Source: Paramecium sonneborni (Eukaryota; Ciliophora; Oligohymenophorea; Peniculida; Parameciidae). Taken from it: a stretch of 64,000 bases of DNA. Positions 22,861-35,400 of this stretch are shown here, piece by piece (positions within the stretch are counted from its first letter, which is position 1; each line of letters starts with the position of its first letter). Made by a program: the position numbers and the translations under genes. The notes under the pieces were generated by a model. The model was not told the origin of the DNA. It made no database searches and saw nothing but the letters and a program-made list of their open reading frames with translations. Where the stretch lies: positions 130,007-194,006 of the forward strand of contig CAJJDN010000083.1 in the NCBI GenBank assembly GCA_905182985.1. Direction: 5' to 3'.

Positions 22861-23483
22861 ATGAAATTATTTATACATTCTGGAAATGGAGTAGAAATTT
22901 ATGAAACAAAATAAGATGAAACAATTGATCAATTATAAAAGGCTTTAGGAAGCGAAGTACTTTTTAATAATAGGTATTATATCAAAAATAAAATACAAGA
23001 GCAATTTTAAACACTTCAATGTTGGTCAATAGTTTTTTCAATGAGAATGATGATGTGATTGTATAAAAAGTGAAACCTATGCCAGTTTAATAGCCTGTTT
23101 AAGTAATTGCTACACAAAAACCAATTCATTACAATAATATTACAAAGTTTGCATTTTGGGATGTAGATGAAATGAATGTTAGGTAATTATGAATAATAAT
23201 ATTAAGAGTTGTAGTTGAATTAAAGGATATAGCAAAACATCCATTAGAAAAATTCTAAGCTAGATTTTTTGAAAGATCATTTGAAATAAAAATTCATGAT
23301 TATTAAAATAAGAATTGGACATTTGGAGTTGCTAGAACACAATGTAAATTAGATGCTGCAAACAGTAAATTCACACTTAAAGGAGATAAGATATTAATTA
23401 CAATTAGAAAAGTAAAAAAGGATGATAATTGGTTTTCAATTCATAAATAAAAAACGATAGGCGGTGGTGATGATTCAGATTGA
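22861..23483 (+). CDS. CacyBP/SIP-like protein with CS (p23-like) domain
   Basis: Three exons with introns of 26 and 24 nt give 190 residues. After a 70-residue N-terminal part, the CS domain begins KFAFWDVDE and contains VVVELKDIAKHP, FFERSFEIKIHD, and KGDKILITIRKVKKDDNW. The FxERSF strand and the terminal KK..W pattern match calcyclin-binding protein (SIP), a Siah/Skp1 adaptor in animals; other CS co-chaperones are the alternative. The short acidic tail GGGDDSD resembles p23 ends. Cytosolic chaperone or ubiquitin-ligase adaptor role is inferred. Confidence 0.75.
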
Positions 23484-23607
23484 ATATAATAATATTATTA
23501 TGAAAGGTTAAAAGAATTTAGTTTTTTTAATGATATTCTTTAAAGCTAAAATTTAGTTCAATTAGATTGAATTGAAATAAATAGTAATATATTTTTATTT
23601 ATTTATA

Positions 23608-24494
23608 ATGAATCAAAGTGAAGTTAATGAAGAACATTCACCTCATAATTCAGAATAAGCATCTTAAAATATTTCTTAGTTTTTGTAACGTGACTATTAT
23701 GAGAAATTTAAACTAGGTTAGAATCTTTATGAATAATCAATAACATTATCAAGATTATCATTAGGAGAAAAAACAAGTGAAGATTATAATAATAATACTT
23801 GCATAGGATTAATACATATTTAAGAACGTTTATCAGATGAGATTTGTAAAAACCAAGTAATTAATTGACTACAATTAGCTAGTTGTTAGAGAATAAAGTT
23901 ACTTAACTAACTAAAGATTTATAGGCTGCTATGGAGCATACAACAATTCTCTAAAAATAAAATGAAAATTATGTTCAAATGCTACAAGAAGCTAATATGA
24001 AATTTTAAAAGTAGATAAAGAATTATGAAATAGAAAAAATGTTAAATTAGTAATTAATGAAAAAAAATTAAGAATTATTAGAAGTAAATAAGTATAATCT
24101 TAATCTAACTAGTAATTATAAAAAATAAGTATAAAGTATTGAAAAGAAGAAATAACTATAGAATTTTTCTGATTGTAAAAAGATAATATTATCAAAATGC
24201 CATTAAAAATCTAATTAATCAATTTGTTCTTCTAATAGAAATAAAGAAAAATAAAATTAAGGCAATACTGAAGAATCAACAGTAAAAGATTCTTCTTTTA
24301 GTGAAATGAAATCAAATGATAATTAGAGATTTGCTGAATCTGCTCAACAATTTTATAAGTCCTAAAATTTTTGGTCTCCGAATAAATAGACTTCTCCAAA
24401 AGATTAAAATATAAATCTTGTAAAATAAGTTGAATTTACTTTAAAATAAATAAGAGCCATAAAAAAATAAATTTAACAATTAAATAAAAAATGA
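23608..24494 (+). CDS. Coiled-coil protein, 286 residues
   Basis: Two exons. The single intron (26 nt, near 23860) is required; a shorter 22-nt alternative runs into a stop. Residues about 85-190 are a strong coiled coil rich in Gln, Lys, Leu and Asn; flanks are Ser-rich, with SPNKQTSPKDQN near the C-terminus that may be phosphorylated. No known domain was recognised. It converges on the Ufm1 protease gene; the two stop codons are separated by 16 bp. Confidence 0.7.
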
Positions 24495-24510
24495 TAAATT
24501 TAATATGTTT

Positions 24511-26053
24511 TCATTATATTAGAGGCATGCAGAAGTTATAAAAATGCTTTTCTTCAAACATATCTGCTTTTCTCCAGCTTACACCTTATTTTTCAATGAC
24601 TGATTTAATGGTGTCATTAGCAGTATAATGAGGATCTAAAATTAAGAATCTACAATCATCATCATTATAATCAATTCCTAATAAAGTATAAGCATAAAGG
24701 CCACCACCAAACATAATTGGAGCTCCATAATTTTCAAAATAGCTTTTAAATTCTGATAATTTTGATATTACATCTGTTCCTTTAGATACATTTAATATTT
24801 TGCATTCAATTCCAGTAAGTTATGTAATTAACATACTTACTTCAAAAGCACCAATCCACTCTGATGTTCCAACAAAGTCTATTGATTTATCTCCCATTTC
24901 TACTAATATTTATTAAATTCTTTTATGATTAGGAATATCTTTCTTTTTTGTATATCCATTTTCCATTAACCATGATAATACACTTTAAAATGATCTGTAA
25001 GCACATCCCCAACCTTTATCATCAAAACCATCTTGCATATAATGATGAAAAACATAATCACCTCTTACAAAATATCTTTGACCATTCTCCACTTTTTAAT
25101 AAAATATATTATTACATGCTTTTGGACTTAAATAATGATGAACATTCAAAATTTTGTTATTTTCTGAATCAATAAGATTATTTATCTTATTCTTGTAAAT
25201 TATAAGTCTTCTATTATTTTTAAAATCTGACTTAAACAATCTGATTTTCTATACTGCATCATATTTATTAATTGGAAATACTGTTTTATCATTAAAATAT
25301 AATATTTATTTCTAAAAATTTACAAAACTCTAAATCTTACTTGGTTAGATTATAATGCTTGTATTAATTATTTAACATGTGAATTTATAATCTAAATTGG
25401 ATTAGCATCACTCTAATGATATGAAATAAATTCAAATTCATCTTCAGCTAATTCGGAACTAATAAATGGTTAATTAACTTCATTTTCATCGAATATTTAA
25501 GCAAATACGAAGTTTAAATCAATTATTTAAGGATGTTTAAATTATAAGATCTTTCCTAAATTACCTATTTACTTTGAGCATATGATAATAATTTACTTCT
25601 TTATATTCTCTTTTAACTTATTAAATGAGTGTAACAAATAGATCAGAAGATGATTCTTGTTTTTATTTATTTTTTGTCTTTGCTTGATTCTATTATTATT
25701 CTTATACAACTTCTCCTCTATTAAGTGGAAATACTATTTAATTATTGCCTTTTTGAACGATCTTCTTTAATCTATAAAGATACTGCATGCAAAAATTATT
25801 TTTCTAATTATCCATTAGTCAATAATCTTTAATATCCAACTATATTTGTGAACAAACAAATATATTGTTGAAAAAAATTATTCAAATCGCACGATCTATT
25901 TATTTATATATTTTCTTTTTGTATTTCTTCGATTCCTCCTATCATAGGAGGTTTCATTCCTGTGTCTAATATTTAATTTCCTAAACCATAGGCTTTTTCA
26001 TTTTCTTCAAGTTTTAGATTACACCATAGATAATTTGCTTTATTATTATTCAT
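24511..26053 (-). CDS. Ufm1-specific protease (UFSP2-type)
   Basis: Cysteine protease that matures the ubiquitin-like modifier UFM1 and removes it from targets, acting at the ER. Four exons (introns 22, 22 and 29 nt) give 489 residues. The C-terminal 220 residues are highly typical: [19 protein letters not shown] with the catalytic Cys, [22 protein letters not shown] and the LILDPHYT box that supplies catalytic Asp and His. The N-terminal 260 residues are weakly conserved, as in UFSP2. All catalytic residues are present. Only 35 bp separate its start from the stop of the upstream membrane-protein gene. Confidence 0.9.
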
Positions 26054-26088
26054 AATTAAATTAATAAAATAAACAAACATAATTATTT

Positions 26089-27388
26089 TCATATAGAACC
26101 ATAAAACTATTTCTAACCAGAAGAAAAGGTTTCATCTGGTTCATCATTAGGTAAAAATGTTTCTCCAGTCAAACCAAAGCTTTTTCTAATACATTTACCA
26201 ATACATCTAGAATTTAATATATATTAATACGTTCTTTATTGACATGTTATACAAAGAAGTAAACTAATTATTGAAGTAAAAAAAGGGATATTTGCCAATC
26301 CTTTCTTTCTTCCAATACAGAGATTGATAATCAAACCAAAAACAACAATGAATATAATTATATAAACAGCAAATGCTATAATAATATTAGTTGTAAATTA
26401 CATTTTGTATCACCCTCCTAGTATTTGGCATTGATTACATTTTAAACTTTGAATGCATAATTGCAATCTTTAACAATTACTAGAGTGATATCTTTAAAAT
26501 ATTAAAATGGAAAAGTAATCTCGATTTTAGATGTTCCAAGACCAACACATTTAAAATTTAATGTAAGTTCACTTTCTTTATTGGTTATTAAACCTCCATT
26601 TGATAATTATCCTTCAAACCATGATTTTGTAACATTCTCCATTTCTACATCTACATAAGGCTAAGTTAGATTAACCTCTGGAATTTTCTTTAAAGTTTCC
26701 ACATCTGTTACAAATCCTTCAGGTAATTCATCTGATTATTAATTAGTTTTCATTTAAAGGATAAATTTAATAACATTTATATCTCTTGAAACATTGAACA
26801 CGTAATTGTCTAAATCAGAGTCAAAGTATGAAGCATTAATTATTTCTGAATTTTTTATTATTTCTTATCTGTAATTCTTATAGACCATATCTACACTAAA
26901 ACCTTCTCTTAAGGTAAGAGGATTTCCACAAAATTTCTTCCAAAATATTTATGCATCCCCACATTCAGGTACTTAAAATTACATTTCATAATTAATAAGG
27001 GTTCCTCCATATTCCTTACATTAATAATTGATTTCTATTGCGTATTCAGTATGCTTTCCATTTAATCTATGATCCAATCTAATTGTTGAATCAGCATAAT
27101 AGTGATCATCAAATATTAATTAAAAGTTTTCAAGTGATAAATTTGGATTATCACTTGTTATATAAATATAATCTACATGTTATTAAGCAGGTACTATAAT
27201 TGGATTTTCTATTTTATTAAGTGATAATAAATTATACTTGCTTTTCTACTCCATTGTTTTGATGTGATACCTTAGGAGATGATATCATCTTGTGACTTTT
27301 TGAGATTTGTACTAACTTAAAGTGTTTTACATATTTCACTAAGATGAACAAGATTGAAAAGTCCAAGAAGAATTAAATAACGAGTCAT
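26089..27388 (-). CDS. Type I membrane protein with large extracellular domain
   Basis: Three exons (26-nt introns near each end) give 415 residues. The N-terminus is a signal peptide (MTRYLILLGLFNLVHL). An ectodomain of about 320 residues contains paired Cys (QCKEYGG, PECGD, FCGNPL, KCVG, KDCN) and beta-rich segments. A single span (FAVYIIIFIVVFGLIINLC) follows the second intron, then a second hydrophobic stretch (FFTSIISLLLCITC) and an 80-residue tail ending GSI. It belongs by pattern to ciliate-specific surface proteins of unknown function. Splicing of the second intron is required to reach the membrane span in frame. Confidence 0.7.
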
Positions 27389-27491
27389 AGAAATTTTAAT
27401 TATTATTAAAGTGAATTAACTTACTAGAAAAAAATGAACATTTTAATTTAAATAAAAAACGGATGAAAAAATTAATTTATGTAATCTTTAA

Positions 27492-30400
27492 TCAAGAATC
27501 TACCTTATGAATTCTATTCAAATATTCTCTAATAGCTTTTATTCTCTGAATTAAATTTAAAGGTATCATTGATAAAAGGAGTGTAGTTCTTCTTATCTAG
27601 AATATATATAAATTAAATTTTACTTCATTATTAATTTTATTTGCTATGGGCCACCAAAATAAGAGATACACAAATACAAGTAGAACCAAGAAAACTATGA
27701 AAATTGTCACAGTTGTTGTAGTATTTGTATCTAGATCTTTTTGCAAGCTTTCATTAAATGTTATAAGTAACTATTCAAATATAGATCTAATGTAAATGTC
27801 TTGCATTTAATCTACATGAATTAATTATAAATTCATACTTATTTCTATTGCAGCAATATCTGTATACATAAGAGAGAGGATCTTATTCTATTGAATATCA
27901 TTTGTAAAATTGTAAACAGTACCTGCTATTGTTGTAGCTGAAGAATCATTTAAAAGAGAATCATAAACAGTAAGCAAATATCTTAAATTTTCAAAATGTC
28001 TTGAGAGAGCTAAGGCAAGAGATTCATCTACAATTCCTTTAACAAAAGCTTAGCAAGTAGCTAAATCGACTCCTGCAACTTTAATGACTTCATTACAAGC
28101 TCCAGCTTTCATTATTGTATCAAAATAATTATTATAAATAGTATTATGATAGCCTAAATTTAATGAATGATCTTTTTGCATATTGGTATTCAAGTTATAT
28201 AGATCCTTAACAAAATCTGTTGATATAATTTTAGATGAGTTATTTTTCACAGAAAATTTAGAATCTAATAACATTTATCTAAACACATTATTTGCAAATG
28301 TTATTGATGGAACAGCCATTGCAGTTGCATTCATTTCTTAGATTAATTCTTGCATAGAGGTTTATAAATTTGCTCCAATTAAGTAATGAGCTATAAAGTA
28401 AGCAATTAACAATCCTATAGATATTATAAATTTAATATAGAAATTTCTTTTATCTTTTGAATCATATTTATACTTCTTTCTTTTCTTTCTTCTTCCAAAT
28501 TCTTCCACAACTCCTTCTCCTTCTTCATTCTCTTCAAATGATAACTCATTTTCTTGATTTGCATCTTCATCTTCTCCTATTTGTAAAGTATTTGAAAATG
28601 CTTCACATTTAACAAACAATTATTTAACCTTAGCCAAAGGTATCTCTAAAAATAATTTAATAATTTCCTCTTAATTTTAGGAAACTAAATTAAAGGCACA
28701 AGCAATCCATGGTATTGAAATTACAGTAAAAACACAAGCAACAATTAATAAAATTAATAAAACATTTGAATCATATGCTAAATCAACTAATTAATTTGTA
28801 TATAGATCTACGCTCTCAAGAGTAGCTTAATAATAATCATTCAATAAATTGTATCTAATGAAAAAGATAGTATCAGAATCAGGATCAAAATCTGCTATAT
28901 TTAAATTCATAATTTCAAAAGCCTTTGATATTATTTATGATGTTCCTTAATTTATATCAACTAATTAACTACTCTCGCTTCCACTATTATCTCTACTAAT
29001 CATTTTTATAGAATTAGTAGTCATTAATTCATCTTATCTTCCACTAACATCTGTGGATGACTATATTTTTGATTGAATATCCTTCAAATCACTTATTGTT
29101 TTATTCATATTTATAAGCTAAGTTTTCACTTTTTCATCTGTACCAACAACATTTATTTTATTTAATCGACACAATTCCATTATTTACCATTGTATTCTTT
29201 AGCCTAAAGCCACTCTGATATTTGAATCTTACATCATTATATAACCTTCTTAAATATCTTAAAATAACTATTAAGTTAATACATAATCCAATAATCCTAA
29301 AATACCTAAACATATTATTAATATAGCAGCACTCCATTTAAAACAAATCATACTACTTTAATTAACATTACGACTTTCTGATAAAAATTATTCAAAAGTT
29401 CTTCTAGATTTATATATATTAGCATGACCTCCTTCAGCTTCTTCTTCTTCATCTTCTTTTTATATTTATTACATTCCAGTTGTTCCTCCTTTTTTTTAAT
29501 CATTCTCTTCAGCATCATCATCAGAGTCCTAATTTTTAAAATCCTCTATATCAAATAATTATCCATTAATATATTTCATTGTTCTAATTCCTAAAGCCAA
29601 ATCTAATTTTTCATCTTTTTCTCCAACATTTGAACTTGGTGTTTTTTCGTCTTCTTTCATAGGTTCTCTTTATGAATAATCAAAAGTTTCATCTTATTTA
29701 ACACTTGAAAGAGCTGACATCTAAAAATTTTAATCTTAAGTATACTCTCCTACAAATATATGTTAAGCTTAGTCAAATTAAAAATAAAACTTTACTTATT
29801 ATTACTTTTTTATTTAAGATTACTCATTAGGATTAAGAAAAGATTTCTCTTATTTATTATTTTCAATCTTTATTATATAACCTTATAATTTTGAATCTTT
29901 GAACATGATTTCCCCTGCAGTAATATTAAATTTACCTTAGACTGATTAATCTCTATTTTTAAAATTAATTTCAGCTTCAGCACCTGTTTTATTGAGATAT
30001 TCAGTAATATTTTCTTAAAAGTTTGGAATAAGATCACTTACTTTAGTTTTCTTTTTAGTAATATAATTTAAATCAATATGAAACATTGTAATAAAGGTAG
30101 CTGAAATATTTTCAATTTCTTAGGTTGATCCATTCACAATCATAAAAGCTATATTTTTAAACAATTTTTCTTGTCTCATAGCCCCAAAAAACTAAGCTCC
30201 ATGAATAAAAGAAGGTACATATCTAACATAGATAAAGAATGGAAAGATATATCCATTTTTAGATTTGCCAATAATCATTCTTTCTCTATTCATAATTCTA
30301 CTTTCATATGTTTATAAATAAGTTTCCATAAATTAATCATGTGATTGAGCAAATACATTAGGCATCAAAATATTGACTTTTCTATTAATTAATTCACTTT

Positions 30401-32410
30401 TGGAATAACCAAACATTTTAGATGCTGACATATTTAATCCTATGATTCTGCCAAATGTAATGTCTTCAGCAGAAATACTAATTAATGAAGTTGATTCATT
30501 AGGAAAATCATTGATATTAGTTGTAATTTTACCTCTATCCATATTTACAGAATAGAAATTCTTTAATCTTTCTAAGACTTCTTCTGCAGATTGTTTATCA
30601 TATAAAATATCAACTAAATATCTTGAATAAATCATCATTAAATTAGGTGGAACATCTAAATTCATTTTAATTATTCTTTTCCATGAATCTTCTAACATTT
30701 TATCTACATACATCATTCTAGTTCCAACATCATATAATTTTCCTAAATCTGGTGTATCTTCACTTAATTAAGACCAAAATTCTATATGCTAAGATGCTGA
30801 TTTCTCTATTTAAGCTCTTATCTCTCTAAGATTATTTTCAGTTGTAAGTTCATTAACAGCATCAATTCCTGCTGCTGGATTTTTTGAGGATTTTGAATTC
30901 TCAAACATTTATTCTTCAATTAACTTCTTTAATCTATATATAATAAATTATTCATCTACATATGGTTTCTCTTATTCTGCTGCTATTAATTCTTACAAAG
31001 CTTATTAATTTGATTACATTTTCTCCATCAAGAATAATGAATGTGCTATTCTCAATTCAGTACAATTAGGAAATCTTGTTAATGATAATGTGAATATTCT
31101 TTCCATTATATGCACTAATACTACATATTACTCTTTAATTTCTTCATCTTAATTCTGTAATTTGAAATTCTTCTAAAATTTTGCAATTTTCTTATTACCC
31201 ATATTTTTAGCCTAACAAGGACAATCTTCTCTTTTACAAATAGTTCTGTGATATTCTACAAAACCATCTAAAAGAGTTGCTATATTTCTATCAGTATGAT
31301 AATAATTTAAAAATTTAGTTAAATATTATAATTATTATATTGCCTAATTTAAAGAATCAAACTTATTTGAATCTATCATCATTATATCATATCTATATTC
31401 TTTTCTTAACATTACTATTAGCAATAATAATGGACTACCAAAAACCCATAAATATGGTGCTCCTTCATAATAAGTCTCTTCTACTATTATTCCAAAAATA
31501 ATCATGCATATTGTCCACATTATTATGGCATGTTAAGAATTCAGAACTTTTGAATAATAATAATTCAAATAAACACTTGATTTATTAAATGAAAAGAATT
31601 AAATTACTGCAAAGAGTGTAATTATTATTACAACTAAAATTCTCAATTCTTTCACATTCAATAATGTAAAGCATAATACTAAAATTATTTTGAAAATTAA
31701 AAATTTCATATCATCTCTTCCAGAAGTTTTACAAAGAGGATTGTTAGGTTAAAATCTTGATTCATAAAATGTCATAGTAACTAATCCACTTACAAATATT
31801 AGTATTAAAGCAGCAATTGTTGATAAAAATGCATGTAATAAGTAGTTACCAGTATAACATTATGTATCACTATAAAATTTATGATAACCTGTTGATGTAT
31901 CACAATAAAATATGGTTAAAAATAGATGTAATGCAGGCATAAAGATAATATAATTCAGAATTTCAAAAAATATTTTTAGTACAACTAAAGGACCAGTTAA
32001 TTTACCAACTGATGTAGTTTATGCTTTGATTGCAATAAAGATAATTAGCACTATCAAAAGAAAGAATAATCCCATTACAATATAAAGTACAAGGATAAAA
32101 CTTTGAAATCCGGCATTCTTTAAATATGGTGATATCATAAAGTATCCGAAAAATGATTAAAATGATTCTGACCATGATTTCACCTTCCATAATGAGAGAA
32201 ACTAATTTTTATCAATTTATTTACATCATCACTAAATGCAAAGTAAAAAACTTAAAAACTTTCAATTACCACAAAAAAAATGTAAAGAAATAGTGGAAAG
32301 TTCTCTCCTGATATCAAGTAATAAATAATTTCAAATAGGAGATTTTTGAAAGAATTTTACATCTTGTCTATGGTTGACTTATCATCATCAAAGATTGAAA
32401 TTCCTTGCAT
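27492..32410 (-). CDS. TmcB-like large membrane protein with PAS domain (copy 1)
   Basis: A gene of 4.9 kb starting at ATG 32410; a 23-nt intron near 32200 and a 27-nt intron near 27600 were located, others may exist. The N-terminal third has many membrane spans (for example FILVLYIVMGLFFLLIVLII). A PAS/S-box follows around 30050-30500 with IIGLNMSASKMFGYSKSEL and NILMPN. Then come acidic low-complexity linkers (EEEEEAEGG at about 29440), a helix pair region and at least three more spans, ending GRRKKRKK...DKR and a last span near FLVLLVFVYLLFWW. The architecture matches ciliate proteins annotated as tiny macrocysts TmcB-like; function in ciliates is unknown, sensory is inferred. A paralogue lies directly upstream. 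Confidence 0.75.
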
Positions 32411-32444
32411 AATAATAATTCAAATAATAATAAAATAATAATAT

Positions 32445-35400
32445 TCATTTGACTGCTTATAATATTTCTCCACCAATAAATTATTATTTCAAGTTAGGGT
32501 ATTTTTGTATAATATCCATAGGTATCATATTCAACATTCCTTTAGTTCTCCAAATCTATTTTGATAAATTATTTAAGTAAGGAGTCCAACAAAAAATGAA
32601 TGCAGCAAACATCAAAACCAAGTAGATACTAAATTTCATTTATTCAATGGAATCATTGTAAGATAAGAAATCTGCAATGCCTTACATAAACTAATCAGTT
32701 AAATAATCACATGCAGGTGCAATATAATATAATAGCCCATGCAATTTATTATGATAAGTCTGGTTATTAATTGTAGAAATAAGGTCTAATATAAATTATG
32801 ATAATTTTACCAATTCTGGTTCTTTCAGTGTTCTTCCAATAACTGATCATATCATTAGTACTTAAGGCTACTGAAACAAAGGCAGTTTTTAATCCACTTG
32901 TAAGTAAACCAGAATCAACAACAGCACATCCAGTTTGATCAGTGACAAAATTATCTATAATATATATTTATATTAATACTTATATTAAAATCGTTAGTAC
33001 ATAAATTGTTATAAGTAAATGCTTAAAATTTAGACAAATATGAGTCAAATTATGAGGGAAATGATTGAGTCAAAGATTAGAATAAATTTCTTTCATTATC
33101 ATATAATCTATCTTAAAATTCAGTTCTCATATCTAGTGAATCTTCTAATTAAGTTTAATTTGTAACAACTTCTTCAAAAGTGAAATAAACATTATATTTA
33201 ATAGATATTGGTCTTTTAGATGAATACTAAAGATGATCATAAACTTTTTGAACATTACCAAGAAATATCAATTCTAAATTAATATCCAAAATAAAATAAG
33301 CTATAAAAATAAGAGCAAAGATTAAGAATTAAACAATAACAACAGATTTATTATTATCTTTAGAATTGAGTAATTTTTGTGATCTAAGATTTTCTATTTC
33401 TTCTTCATTCTCTTTTTTATCTTATTCTTATTGTTATTATTATTTTTAATCATTTTTCGTAGCTCCTTAAGTAAATGCAGATGGAGTGGCTTTATTTTCA
33501 GTTGGTTTTGCTGTAATTGAAGTATGAATGGCATTAGAATTAGGTTATCCGGTTTATAAGACATTTTATCCACTACCATTTGAACCATTATTTTATTATT
33601 ATGATTATTTTTTTTTATCACTTTTATCTTCTTCTTCATTATTCATTTCAAAAACATCTTTATTTTGAGTTTTTTCAACTTCAGGAGGTTAAACACCAGG
33701 TTAAGGAGGTTTTTCATCTTTATCAACAATATCTTTTTTTTCATTTTTATCTTCTAAAAATTCTTGCATATAATTTTCACATTTAGCAGCTAATTCTTTA
33801 ATTTCTTAAATAGGGATGATTCCAAAAAGTGACATAACCATATTATTTGTTTTATGTACTTAAAATACAATAGGAATAAGAATCATTGCTGATACAACTA
33901 AACAGAATATACCAACACCCATAATGACAAAAAAGGTTACTTAATAATTATTGATTTCATCTGAATAAAAGTCAAAGAATCTTTAAGCTATATTTTCTGA
34001 TCCTTATCTTAATACGAATAAACCATTAGTCATTACATAATAAAAATTCTTTTATGTGTTATCTACGGTAGTAACAGATCCATTAAAAGATGCTGCAGAT
34101 GAATTTCTTAAAGAAGAAGCTGAAGTAATAATTTAAAATAATGCATCATTAAATATGTTATCATAACTATAATCATATTAATAAATATTTACATTTTAAC
34201 TTCACCAGAAGTTAATAAAAATTTAACTTAATACGTTTCTAGACTAGATGTCCCAGTCATTCTTGCCTCCATTTTAATACGAGCTTTAATAACATCAAAT
34301 TGAACCACTTTTAAAGTATCTACTAAGTATGATAACTATAATTAAATATTATTATTATTATTTTACATTAGCTTTAATAAAAGTATCTGCAGAAGTAGTA
34401 GTATATCCATGTTTTTCAGCTATATAAGTACTATTTCCTAACATTTAAAGTAATCTAGTATAAAAATTAACATCTGCCATAATATTATGTCTCATATATG
34501 CTAAATAGATAGCATCTGCTCCTTCTTAGACATCTTAACTTTGAGTCATTCTGTATCCTAATATCAATGCACTTAAGATAATTAGAATTAACATTATAAA
34601 CCACACAGTTCTTTTTAAAATTCTAATATATTTTGGTTCTGTTTTCTCAGATATCAATGCTTTAAAATCTTTCAATTATCTCATTTCATCATTTACTGAT
34701 CCACCAGATAAATTAGATTCTCCTTCTGATGCATTCACATCTTCTTAAACTTATTATTCATCTTTTATTGCAGTTTTCATTTAATTTTATTAAGCTTCTT
34801 CAGCTGCTGGTTCCATTGATCTTTGTTATTTAATTTCCTCATTTTCATCAACTTCATAAAATCTTATTATTTGTATTTTCTAATCACCAAATTCTGTTTC
34901 ATCTTAAATAAAAGCTTTTATTTTATATTTCTTATATCTTTATTACTTTTATAACTTTTTACTCTTAGCTTCTTCTAATTTTGAATTCTATACCTATTAA
35001 GATAAATCAACAGCAGTTTCTTTATATTAATGATTCTAATTCAACATTTATCCTAAATTTGAATCTCCAATTTTAGATTACATTTAAGATACTTATTATG
35101 GTGGTTCATAAATATTTTCTTCTTCTTCTAAAGACATTTCATCATCACTTTCACCTCTTCCCAAAAGAAAGTTTTATTAAAGTTAAGATGTATCAATTGT
35201 TGTAACCAATCCTTATGATTTTAGATCATCTTAATTTTTAATATCTACTAATTCTGGAGCTATTGCATCAATTGTAAATTCATTTGTATTAGTTGAATTA
35301 CCATATACTAAAGATGCTGGAATTCCATATCTTGTATAACAGGATTATGTTATTCCTAATATGGCTTAACTATTAACATTTATTATTATGAAATGCCATT

